Translations under genes and position numbers: made by a program
Assembly (NCBI GenBank): GCA_040235565.1
Contig: JBECLA010000122.1
Span: 1 to 22,836 of the forward strand
Reading direction: 5' to 3'
DNA from: JAHEIJ01 sp040235565
Lineage (GTDB): Bacteria; Pseudomonadota; Gammaproteobacteria; UBA6429; Thiohalophilaceae
DNA: 22,836 nt
The notes under the pieces: model-generated
The model's database searches: none
The model's input: the letters and a program-made list of their open reading frames with translations, nothing else
What the model was told of the DNA's origin: nothing
In this document: positions 9,145 to 15,626 of the stretch, in pieces
How the letters are laid out: each line of letters begins with the position of its first letter
Position numbering within the stretch: the stretch's first letter is position 1

Positions 9145-10661
9145 GTCCACACGTCCAGTTGCGACGTCACTTCGTCGATGTCACTAAATGGAATTTTGCG
9201 CTCGCCGAGTTGCTGCCAGGCCTCATGACCCTTACCGGCGACCAACACCACATCGCCCGGCCTGGCTTCGGCAATGGCCCGGGCAATGGCTGCATGACGG
9301 TCCTGCTGGATGTGAGCCTGGTCCGGCCGGGTCATCCCCTGCTGGATCGCCGTCAGGATCTGTGCAGGCGCTTCACTGCGCGGATTGTCATTGGTCAGGA
9401 TCACGACATCGGCGAGGGCTTCGGCGATTGCCCCCATCAAGGGCCGTTTGCCTGCGTCACGATCTCCGCCGCAGCCGAACACGCACCACAAACGCCCGGC
9501 ACAGTGTTCCCGCAAGGCAGTCAATACTTGTTCAAGGGCATCGGGGGTATGGGCGTAATCGACAATCACCAGGGGCCTGGTATCTCCCCCGAAAGTTTCC
9601 ATCCGGCCGGCGACAGCGTTCACCGTGGCCAACCGGGTCAGCGCCGCTCGCAGGGGAATACCGCGCAACAACAGGACGGCCAACACAGCCAGCAGATTAC
9701 TGATGTTGAACCGCCCCAATAATATGGTGTGAAACACGCCGTCACCGAAGGGGGTTGAAACCTCAACCTCGCTGCCCTCACTCGTCATGCTGAGACACTT
9801 GCCCAGAATGTCAGGTTGGTGCGTTGCCTCCAGTCCAAAACGGAGCACATTGAGGCTCTTGGGAAGATTGCCCAGCAACTCCCGGCCGGTGGCATCGTCG
9901 GCGTTTATTACGGCATAGCGAAGCCCCGGCATCTGGAACAGGCCGGCCTTGGTGGCGGCGTAACTCTGCATGTCGCCGTGGTAATCCAGATGGTCGCGGC
10001 TCAGATTGGTGAAAATCCCACAATCAAACGCCACCCCCGTGGTTCGCCCCTGATGTAACGCATGGGAGGAAACCTCCATGGCCACGCTGGCTGCCCCCTG
10101 TTCACGCAGTTCCGCCAACCAACGATGCAGCGTCACCGCATCGGGCGTGGTATGCCGACCCATCTCAAGCTGGCCGTACAAACCATGCCCCAGGGTGCCA
10201 ATGACACCGGCGGGGGCATCCGCACTCTGTGCCTGCGCCAGATACTGGCTGACACTGGTCTTGCCATTGGTGCCCGTCACACCACACACAAACAGGGCCC
10301 GCGATGGCTGGCCGTAAAATCGATCCGCGAGAATCCCGGCCTGGCGGGAGAGATCCGGAACGGCAATCACGGGCACCGACTTGCCATTCGGCCCAGCACG
10401 ATATGTCAGGGGAATCGCCCGGGTTCCGGCCTGGCTTTCCCATAACACCGCTACCGCCCCATTACGAATGGCAGTATCAATAAAGCTGGCGCCATCATGT
10501 TTGCGACCGACACAGGCCAGAAACAGATCTCCCGGTCGAATCTCACGGCTATCGAGACTCATGCCGGTGATGCTGCAATCGGCTTCCGGTTTGAGCTCGA
10601 TCACGCCCTGCAACAACGCGCTCAAGGTCAACTGGAACTGACTATAACGGCCGGCCATCAT
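9141..10661 (-). CDS. murE: UDP-N-acetylmuramoyl-L-alanyl-D-glutamate--2,6-diaminopimelate ligase MurE
   Basis: Adds meso-diaminopimelate as the third residue of the stem peptide. The 506 residues carry LDSREIRPGDLFLA (36-49), the P-loop VTGTNGKTS (128-136, Lys134), HTTPDAVTLHRWL, MEVSSHALHQGR, the SRDHLDYHGDM segment with the likely carbamylated lysine at about 238, the VDYAHTPDALEQVL block and DNPRSE (425-430). The DNPR motif is the accepted mark of DAP-specific rather than lysine-specific MurE, so the wall is predicted to be of the meso-DAP type. The start at 10661 overlaps the ftsI stop as ATGA. A second ATG follows immediately. AGGAGG sits 6 bases before the first one. Confidence 0.97.
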   Translation of the reverse strand: MMAGRYSQFQLTLSALLQGVIELKPEADCSITGMSLDSREIRPGDLFLACVGRKHDGASFIDTAIRNGAVAVLWESQAGTRAIPLTYRAGPNGKSVPVIAVPDLSRQAGILADRFYGQPSRALFVCGVTGTNGKTSVSQYLAQAQSADAPAGVIGTLGHGLYGQLEMGRHTTPDAVTLHRWLAELREQGAASVAMEVSSHALHQGRTTGVAFDCGIFTNLSRDHLDYHGDMQSYAATKAGLFQMPGLRYAVINADDATGRELLGNLPKSLNVLRFGLEATHQPDILGKCLSMTSEGSEVEVSTPFGDGVFHTILLGRFNISNLLAVLAVLLLRGIPLRAALTRLATVNAVAGRMETFGGDTRPLVIVDYAHTPDALEQVLTALREHCAGRLWCVFGCGGDRDAGKRPLMGAIAEALADVVILTNDNPRSEAPAQILTAIQQGMTRPDQAHIQQDRHAAIARAIAEARPGDVVLVAGKGHEAWQQLGERKIPFSDIDEVTSQLDVWT

Positions 10662-12382
10662 GGACGACCTCCTGAGGCCGACGTCAGGGCTGCCAGGGCC
10701 ACGGGGGGGTTCGAAACATTGTCAGGCGCGATACCCAGCAGACGTAGCGCACCTGCCATGACATTGGAAAACACGGGGGCCGCGACTTCACCACCATAAT
10801 AGACATCCCCGGTAGGTTCAGTAATGGTCACCACCATGGCCAGGCGTGGCTGACTGGCCGGGGCCAAGCCGGCAAAGACTGAAATATAGCGGTCTTCACT
10901 GTATCCCCCCGCTACGGCCTTTTTCACCGTCCCGGTTTTACCGGCTACCTTATATCCGGCAATACGTGCGCGGGTGCCGGTGCCCCCGTCCTGCACCACG
11001 GCTTCGAGCATCCGCCGTACCTGCCGGGCAATCGGTGCCGCGATGATGCGCTGCCCTTCCACCACGCCATCGGTTCGCAAAAAACTGACCGGTTTGAGGA
11101 CACCGTCACTGGCCAGCACACTATAGGCTCGCGCCAGCTGCAAGGGGGTGACTGACAAGCCATAGCCATAAGCCAGGGTGGCTTTTTCAATTTCCCGCCA
11201 ATGGCGCGCATGGGATAACAGCCCCCCGGCTTCACCGGGAAAACCACTGCCGCTGGCATTGCCGAAGCCCAGACGCGAATGCACCTGCCATAACGCCTGG
11301 TCAGGCAACGTCAGCGCAATCTTGCTGGCACCCACATTACTGGATTTTTGAATCACCTTGGCCACACTGATGCGGCCGTAATTGCGGCTGTCGCGAATTA
11401 CCGCCTTGCCGAGACGAAACTGTCCCGGTGAAGTATCGACCATGCTGGTGGGGCGAAACCGGCCGCTTTCCAGGGCGGCCACCACGGTAAACGGTTTGAT
11501 GGTGGAACCCGGCTCCAGCAGATCGGTGACCGCTCGATTACGGGTCTGGCTGGCCTTGAAATTACCGCGGTTGTTGGGGTTGTAAGACGGCTGATTGACC
11601 ATCGCCAGCACTTCGCCACTGTGGACATCCAGAATGACGGCAGAGCCGGACCGTGCCTGGTGCTGCATGACAGCCCGTTTCAATTCCCGATATGCAAGGT
11701 ACTGCAGACGACGATCCAGGCTCAGGGCAAGATCTCTCCCCGGCACCGGTTTACGAAGCTGTTCGACATGACGCACAACGCGTCCGAGGCGATCCTTGAG
11801 TACGCGTTGGCTGCCTGGCACGCCTTTGAGCCATTCATCATAGGCCAGTTCCAGACCTTCCTGTCCCCGATCATCGATGTTGCTGAAGCCCAACACATGC
11901 GCCGTGACTTCGCCGGTCGGGTAATAGCGATGGTACTCCCGCTGCAAATTGACACCGGGTAATTCCAGCGCCATGACCTGCTCGGCCAGGTCCGGACTGA
12001 TATGTCGTTTCAGATACACAAATTCACGGTCCTGGCGCTGTGAAAGGGTACGTTGCAGCTGGGCCAGATCCAGCTTGAGTAATCTGGCCAGTTTGGGCCA
12101 GTCACTGACTGCCGCACTGAATGTCGCGGGTTGCACCCAGACAGAATCCACCGGGGTACTGATCGCCAGGGGTTCACCATGTCGATCGGTGATCATTCCG
12201 CGATGGGCCGGAATCGGCACGACCCGCAAATAGCGGGCATCCCCCTGGTCCTGCAGGAAATCCTTGTGAAACACGTGCAAATCAACCACCCGCCACGCCA
12301 GCACCAGGGTTGCCACGCCAATCGCGCTATAGACCACGCCGAGCCGAAAACGGGAAGCCGGTTTGTGCAGATGCTTGCTCAT
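10658..12382 (-). CDS. ftsI: Peptidoglycan D,D-transpeptidase FtsI (PBP3)
   Basis: Class B penicillin-binding protein that cross-links septal peptidoglycan in the periplasm, anchored by one N-terminal membrane helix (about 13-35). The 574 residues are typical. The pedestal domain includes HRGMITDRHGEPLAIS (60-75). The transpeptidase domain has all three active-site motifs: STIK (293-296, nucleophile Ser293), SSN (347-349) and KTGT (482-485). GYGLSVTPLQLARAY lies between them. The ATG overlaps the ftsL stop as ATGA, and the only upstream GAGG is 16 bases away, so coupling to ftsL is likely. It is the partner of FtsW, encoded six genes downstream. Confidence 0.97.
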   Translation of the reverse strand: MSKHLHKPASRFRLGVVYSAIGVATLVLAWRVVDLHVFHKDFLQDQGDARYLRVVPIPAHRGMITDRHGEPLAISTPVDSVWVQPATFSAAVSDWPKLARLLKLDLAQLQRTLSQRQDREFVYLKRHISPDLAEQVMALELPGVNLQREYHRYYPTGEVTAHVLGFSNIDDRGQEGLELAYDEWLKGVPGSQRVLKDRLGRVVRHVEQLRKPVPGRDLALSLDRRLQYLAYRELKRAVMQHQARSGSAVILDVHSGEVLAMVNQPSYNPNNRGNFKASQTRNRAVTDLLEPGSTIKPFTVVAALESGRFRPTSMVDTSPGQFRLGKAVIRDSRNYGRISVAKVIQKSSNVGASKIALTLPDQALWQVHSRLGFGNASGSGFPGEAGGLLSHARHWREIEKATLAYGYGLSVTPLQLARAYSVLASDGVLKPVSFLRTDGVVEGQRIIAAPIARQVRRMLEAVVQDGGTGTRARIAGYKVAGKTGTVKKAVAGGYSEDRYISVFAGLAPASQPRLAMVVTITEPTGDVYYGGEVAAPVFSNVMAGALRLLGIAPDNVSNPPVALAALTSASGGRP

Positions 12383-12645
12383 GGTCGAATTATGACTACC
12401 TCATCAAAATCCACATTGGTCATCCGCAACCGCTTATGCGCGACCTGTTCAATCCGCCCGTTGGTGGCCCAGGTACTGAGTTCCAGTTGCAGTTGTCCCC
12501 ATGCCACATTCATGGCATCGCGTTGCTGCTGCAGTTCATTCAACTGCACGAAAAGCTTGCGGCTCTGGTGCTTGGCATAGACCACGCCCAGCGCACTGCT
12601 CAGCACCAGGGGTAAGAGCACCGTAATAATCAGCATCCGTTTCAC
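12379..12645 (-). CDS. ftsL: Cell division protein FtsL
   Basis: Small bitopic division protein that joins FtsB and FtsQ and helps activate FtsWI. The 88 residues show a short basic N-terminus (KR), one membrane helix (about 5-24) and then a heptad-rich periplasmic segment (about 29-60, with LFVQLNELQQQRDAMNVAW) expected to form the coiled coil with FtsB. The assignment rests on architecture and its place between rsmH and ftsI, since FtsL sequences diverge widely. I chose the GTG at 12645, which overlaps the rsmH stop as GTGA and has GGAG 7 bases upstream. It also keeps the two basic residues needed for N-in topology. The ATG three codons later, with GGAGAGG 8 bases upstream, is a real alternative. 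Confidence 0.9.
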   Translation of the reverse strand: MKRMLIITVLLPLVLSSALGVVYAKHQSRKLFVQLNELQQQRDAMNVAWGQLQLELSTWATNGRIEQVAHKRLRMTNVDFDEVVIIRP

Positions 12646-13589
12646 CTCTCCGCTCCGGCCAGGCGTTCGGCGACGCGCATAATGGCACTGCGTGCCCGGG
12701 GGTTCGCCTGGATTTCCGCCTCGCTTGGTCGCACCGGTTTGCCGACGGCCCGCAGACGGGGCTGCAGCTGAAGCTGCATCACTGGCAGATCGGGGGGAAA
12801 GTCATCACCCTTTTCCTGCTGGCGAATAAATCGCTTGATTAGCCGGTCCTCGAGAGAATGAAAACTGATCACTACCAGTCGCCCCCCGGGCTTGATTACC
12901 TCCAACACCTCATCCAGACAGGCCTGCAGATCCTCCAGTTCCTTATTAATAAAGATACGAATGGCCTGAAAGCTCCGCGTCGCGGGATCCTTGCCCGGTT
13001 CCCGGCTCGGCACCGCTGCCGCCACAATGGCTGCCAGTTGGCCGGTTGTGGTAATGGCATGTTCCGTACGGGTCTTGACGATCGCCCGCGCAATCCGTTT
13101 GGCAAAACGTTCTTCGCCAAACTCTTTCAGGACCCGGGCGATATCCTGCTCCCGTGCCCCGGCCAACCAGTCTGCGGCCGACTGCCCCTGAGCGGGATCC
13201 ATGCGCATGTCGAGGGGGCCCTCCTTTTGAAAGCTGAATCCCCGGCCGGCATCATCGAGCTGAGGTGAAGACACGCCAAGGTCCAGCAATACGCCATCCA
13301 CCTGCCCCAGCCAGCCGAGCGTCGTCACTTCCTGCTTCAGTTTGGCAAAGGAGGCCTGGCGAATCGCAAACCGGGCATCCCGACCAAACCGCCGTTGCGC
13401 CTCGGCGATCGCACTCGGGTCCTTGTCCAAGGCCAACAGCCGTCCTGCCGTATCCAGTCGGGCCAGTAACGCCCCGCTATGGCCACCGCGACCAAAGGTG
13501 CCATCCACGTAGTACCCGTTTGTCTTGATATTCAGCGCCTGCAATGCTTCCTCCAGTAGGACCGGCTGATGTTGGTCATCGGTACTCAC
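12642..13589 (-). CDS. rsmH: 16S rRNA (cytosine(1402)-N(4))-methyltransferase RsmH
   Basis: SAM-dependent methylation of the N4 position of C1402 in the 16S rRNA P site (formerly MraW). The 315 residues show the typical HQPVLLEEAL start, the SAM motif VDGTFGRGGHS (28-38), LLDLGVSSPQLD, GPLDMRMDP, the GEERFAKRIARAIV helix and the C-terminal VISFHSLEDRLIKRF and NPRARSA blocks. The start is GTG at 13589, overlapping the mraZ stop as GTGA. No clear ribosome site is visible, so coupling to mraZ translation is probable. RsmI, which methylates the 2'-O of the same nucleotide C1402, is encoded just beyond rnpB, so both C1402 methyltransferases lie within 3 kb. Confidence 0.97.
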   Translation of the reverse strand: MSTDDQHQPVLLEEALQALNIKTNGYYVDGTFGRGGHSGALLARLDTAGRLLALDKDPSAIAEAQRRFGRDARFAIRQASFAKLKQEVTTLGWLGQVDGVLLDLGVSSPQLDDAGRGFSFQKEGPLDMRMDPAQGQSAADWLAGAREQDIARVLKEFGEERFAKRIARAIVKTRTEHAITTTGQLAAIVAAAVPSREPGKDPATRSFQAIRIFINKELEDLQACLDEVLEVIKPGGRLVVISFHSLEDRLIKRFIRQQEKGDDFPPDLPVMQLQLQPRLRAVGKPVRPSEAEIQANPRARSAIMRVAERLAGAER

Positions 13590-14041
13590 AAAGACAGGGA
13601 TTCCAGTTCGGCTGATAATTCCGCATCTTCTGCCCCGGCAACCAGCCAGGCATTGCGCTGCTCTTGCCAGACCTGTTCGTTCCAGATTTCAAATTTTTTG
13701 CCCTGCCCGGTCAGCGCGATGCGTTTGTCCAGTTGGGCGAACTCCCGCAGGGGCGGGGGCAGCAGAATGCGGCCATTGCTGTCCATGTCCAGCTCGGTGG
13801 CATGACCGATCAGCAAACGTTGCAGCCGCCGGGCACGGGGATCGAGGTTCCCCAGCCGGACCAGCTTGCGTTCGATGTCTTCCCATTCTGAGAGGGGATA
13901 CAACAACAGGCAGGGATCACTGAGATCGACAGTGACCACCAACTGACCGTCAGATTGCGCCAGGAGGCGCTCGCGATACTTGCTCGGCATCGCCATGCGA
14001 CCTTTGGCATCCAGATTGAGCGTAGTTACGCCTCGGAACAC
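13586..14041 (-). CDS. mraZ: Transcriptional regulator MraZ
   Basis: AbrB-fold DNA-binding protein that assembles as a ring and represses its own operon by binding TGGGN-type direct repeats. With the GTG at 14041 the protein is 151 residues, against 152 in E. coli, and begins with the expected FRGVTTLNLDAKGR. Two DxxxR motifs are present, DAKGR (11-15) and DSNGR (87-91), one per half. Other matching blocks are CLLLYPLSEWE, RRLQRLLIGHATE and KKFEIWNE. The frame stays open upstream to a TTG at 14128, but that TTG is the -35 hexamer of the promoter, and GGAGG lies about 8 bases before the GTG, so the shorter form is preferred. It is the first gene of the dcw operon. Confidence 0.96.
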   Translation of the reverse strand: MFRGVTTLNLDAKGRMAMPSKYRERLLAQSDGQLVVTVDLSDPCLLLYPLSEWEDIERKLVRLGNLDPRARRLQRLLIGHATELDMDSNGRILLPPPLREFAQLDKRIALTGQGKKFEIWNEQVWQEQRNAWLVAGAEDAELSAELESLSL

Positions 14042-14054
14042 TACCAGGACCCCC

Positions 14055-14089
14055 CTCCAAGCTGCCCCATTAATCCCCACATTGATCCA
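14055..14089 (-). promoter_or_regulatory. MraZ operator: four TGGRN pentamers with 10-bp period
   Basis: Reading the minus strand there are four pentamers, TGGAT (14089-14085), TGGGG (14079-14075), TGGGG (14069-14065) and TGGAG (14059-14055), each separated by exactly 5 bases. E. coli MraZ is known to bind TGGGN repeats with 5-base spacers. Here the array begins just after the predicted transcription start, and its last box overlaps the mraZ Shine-Dalgarno. A further TGTGGGG sits in the promoter spacer (TGGGG at 14120-14116), slightly out of phase. Autoregulation of the whole dcw operon is inferred. Confidence 0.8.
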
Positions 14090-14098
14090 CTTTTGTAC

Positions 14099-14128
14099 AC
14101 TATAGAAAGCCGTTGCCCCACAAGTCAA
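14099..14128 (-). promoter_or_regulatory. Sigma70-type promoter of the dcw operon (Pmra)
   Basis: On the minus strand TTGACT (14128-14123) is separated by 18 bases from TATAGT (14104-14099). These match the -35 and -10 consensus at five of six positions each. Transcription would start near 14092, giving a leader of about 50 bases before the mraZ GTG that contains the four MraZ boxes. It is the best promoter seen in the window and would drive the tightly packed genes from mraZ to ddl. Confidence 0.7.
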
Positions 14129-14347
14129 GCAAATTGGCGCACAAAATGGGTAATTCTTTCTTTATTGACAGGCACTTAGCGGCCACATGTGAAGGTGGAT
14201 CAACGGAAAAACCAGCCATCAAGCAGGATCAGGAATCCTATAAAAACAATAAGTTGAAAATTCAAGCTAAAGTAGATTAATAAGAAAAATTGCGTATGTT
14301 TTCAAGCCCAACGGCGACTGAACGGCCAAACGGAGAATTGAACAAGG
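14129..14347. other. Non-coding spacer between rnpB and the mraZ promoter
   Basis: Together with the mraZ leader this is about 300 bases without a gene. It is visibly richer in A and T than the neighbouring genes. I see no protein with supporting features, no tRNA and no clear rho-independent terminator after rnpB. It holds the weak distal promoter candidate, a short AGGAT/ATCCT inverted repeat around 14227-14239 without a T run after it, and GTGGATCAA at about 14195-14203 on the plus strand, which is the mirror of the first MraZ box context on the minus strand. Confidence 0.6.
14237..14265 (-). promoter_or_regulatory. Possible distal promoter upstream of mraZ
   Basis: On the minus strand TTGAAT (14265-14260) is 17 bases from TATAGG (14242-14237), in an A/T-rich stretch. 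Each hexamer matches the consensus at four of six positions. It could add read-in to mraZ from further upstream, but A/T-rich DNA gives such matches by chance and nothing else supports it. Confidence 0.22.
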
Positions 14348-14698
14348 TAGTGGGGAGTCGGCCGATAAGCCGGGTTCTGTCGTGGACAGTCATTCATCTG
14401 GGGTGTGTGTCGCCACACACCTCGAGCGACCTACCCGGGAACCATGCGGGCCACATGTTGTTCCCCTATTTGGTCTTGCTCCGGGTGGGGTTTACCCTGC
14501 CACCGATGTTGCCACCGGCGCGGTGCGCTCTTACCGCACCTTTTCACCCTTACCGGTCCCGAAAGACGTAGGCGGTATGTTTTCTGCGGCACTTTCCGTA
14601 GGCTCACGCCCCCCAGGGGTTACCTGGCACCCTGCCCTGTGGAGCCCGGACTTTCCTCCCCGTCGGTATGACGGAGCGACTGCCTGGCCAACTCCCAT
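14348..14698 (-). ncRNA. rnpB: RNase P RNA (M1 RNA, bacterial type A)
   Basis: Catalytic RNA of RNase P, which trims the 5' ends of tRNA precursors. On the minus strand the near-universal core is present in order: GAGGAAAGTCCGGGC followed by CAGGGTGCCAGGTAA (near 14660-14620), AAGGGTGAAA and GGTAAGAGCGCACCGC (14551-14515), ACCCGGAGCAAGACCAAATAG (about 14487-14467) and GATGAATGACTG plus ACAGAACCCGGCTTA near the 3' end. The ends pair to form P1: GGGAGTTGGCC at the 5' end with GGCCGACTCCC at the 3' end. A perfect 8-bp stem with a GCGA tetraloop at 14421-14402 fits P18. Termini are placed from the P1 pairing and may be off by a few bases. A TAAACT -10-like element (14708-14703) lies 7 bases before the 5' end, just downstream of the rsmI stop, but no good -35 is visible. 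Confidence 0.97.
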
Positions 14699-14719
14699 AG
14701 GTAGTTTACTAGGACAGGA

Positions 14720-15583
14720 TTAGTCAGAACTAGTTTCTTGCAAGGCAAATTGATACAGCAGGTTCTTTTTGACGCCGGTGATCTCGGCTGCCAGGCTCGC
14801 CGCCTGCTTGACGGATAATTGCTGCAGGAGAATTTTCAATACCCGTTCTGTTTCCGCGTCAATTCCGCTACGGGCCTCGGTACTGGCACCCTCCACCAGG
14901 ATCACCATTTCACCTTTTTGCTGGTTTTCATCGGCGCTCACCTGTTGAATAAGTTCCGCCAAGCCGCCACGCAGAAAGGTTTCAAACCGTTTGGTCAGTT
15001 CACGTGCCAGCACGACTTTACGCTCGTCCCCAAAAATCGTTTGCATATCCTGCAGGGTCGCGAGAATCCGATGCGGGGCTTCAAAAAAAACCAGCGTTGA
15101 AGTGACCTGCCGCAATGCTTCCAGTCGACGGCAACGGGCCGTGGTTTTGCTCGGCAGAAATCCCTCGAAACAAAACCGATCCGTCGGCAAACCACCGGCC
15201 GACAAAGCCGTCATCACCGCACTCGGGCCCGGCACCGGGATCACGGTTAATCCCTGTGCCACCGCTTCACGTACCAGATGAAAGCCGGGATCGCTCAACA
15301 AGGGTGTGCCGGCATCAGAAACCAGCGCGATACTATCGCCCTGCGCCAGGCGCGTGAGTAACCCGGCCGTCACTTTACGTTCATTATGTTCATGTAACGC
15401 CGTACATTCGGTTGAAATATCGAACTGGTGCAGAAGTTGCCGGGTATGTCGCGTATCTTCGGCAGCAATCAGGGTCGCATCACGTAACACCTCAATAGCA
15501 CGTTGTGACATGTCCCCCAGATTCCCGATGGGGGTTGCGACAACATATAAAGCACCCTTCTCCAATATCACGTTATAATCCAT
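14720..15583 (-). CDS. rsmI: 16S rRNA (cytidine(1402)-2'-O)-methyltransferase RsmI
   Basis: SAM-dependent enzyme of the tetrapyrrole-methylase fold that methylates the 2'-O of C1402 in 16S rRNA. From the ATG at 15583 it is 287 residues, the same size as E. coli RsmI. Characteristic blocks are YVVATPIGNLGDMSQRA near the N-terminus, AAEDTRHTRQLL, LVSDAGTPLLSDPG, PVPGPSAVMTALSAGGLPTD, FCFEGFLPSK, VVLARELTKRFET, KGEMVILVEG and the C-terminal ITGVKKNLLYQFAL. The frame is open upstream to a TTG at 15622, which would add 13 unconserved residues, so I prefer the ATG even though no clear ribosome site precedes it. It is divergent from lpoA with only about 43 bases between start codons, so each promoter must lie close to or inside the other gene. 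Confidence 0.96.
   Translation of the reverse strand: MDYNVILEKGALYVVATPIGNLGDMSQRAIEVLRDATLIAAEDTRHTRQLLHQFDISTECTALHEHNERKVTAGLLTRLAQGDSIALVSDAGTPLLSDPGFHLVREAVAQGLTVIPVPGPSAVMTALSAGGLPTDRFCFEGFLPSKTTARCRRLEALRQVTSTLVFFEAPHRILATLQDMQTIFGDERKVVLARELTKRFETFLRGGLAELIQQVSADENQQKGEMVILVEGASTEARSGIDAETERVLKILLQQLSVKQAASLAAEITGVKKNLLYQFALQETSSD
15574..15579 (+). promoter_or_regulatory. Perfect -10 hexamer (TATAAT) likely serving lpoA
   Basis: A perfect TATAAT lies on the plus strand within the first codons of rsmI. No good -35 is seen 16-18 bases upstream. A start near 15586 would give a leader of about 40 bases to the lpoA ATG at 15627, which supports that start over the in-frame ATG at 15582. 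The transcript start would fall almost on the rsmI initiation codon of the opposite strand. Confidence 0.4.
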
Positions 15584-15626
15584 GCGGCAGCAAATTGACG
15601 GTAATTTCAAGAGTGTACACAAGACA

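Noticed and set aside
14042..14128. Upstream extension of mraZ to a TTG, giving 180 residues
   Set aside because: The TTG is the -35 box of the promoter, the extension covers the MraZ boxes, and the family length and Shine-Dalgarno support the GTG at 14041.
14165..14193. TTGACA on the plus strand as a possible promoter
   Set aside because: The hexamer at the right spacing (TGTGAA) is poor and no plus-strand gene follows until beyond 15.6 kb.
14227..14239. AGGAT/ATCCT hairpin as a terminator for rnpB
   Set aside because: The stem is only 5 bp and is not followed directly by a T run on the minus strand; it is also over 100 bases from the RNA 3' end.
14290..14723. Plus-strand open frames of about 90-113 codons
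   Set aside because: They lie across the RNase P RNA gene on the opposite strand and show no protein features.
15582..15626. Longer lpoA start at 15582
   Set aside because: It would place 15 polar residues before the lipoprotein signal peptide and start upstream of the likely transcription start.
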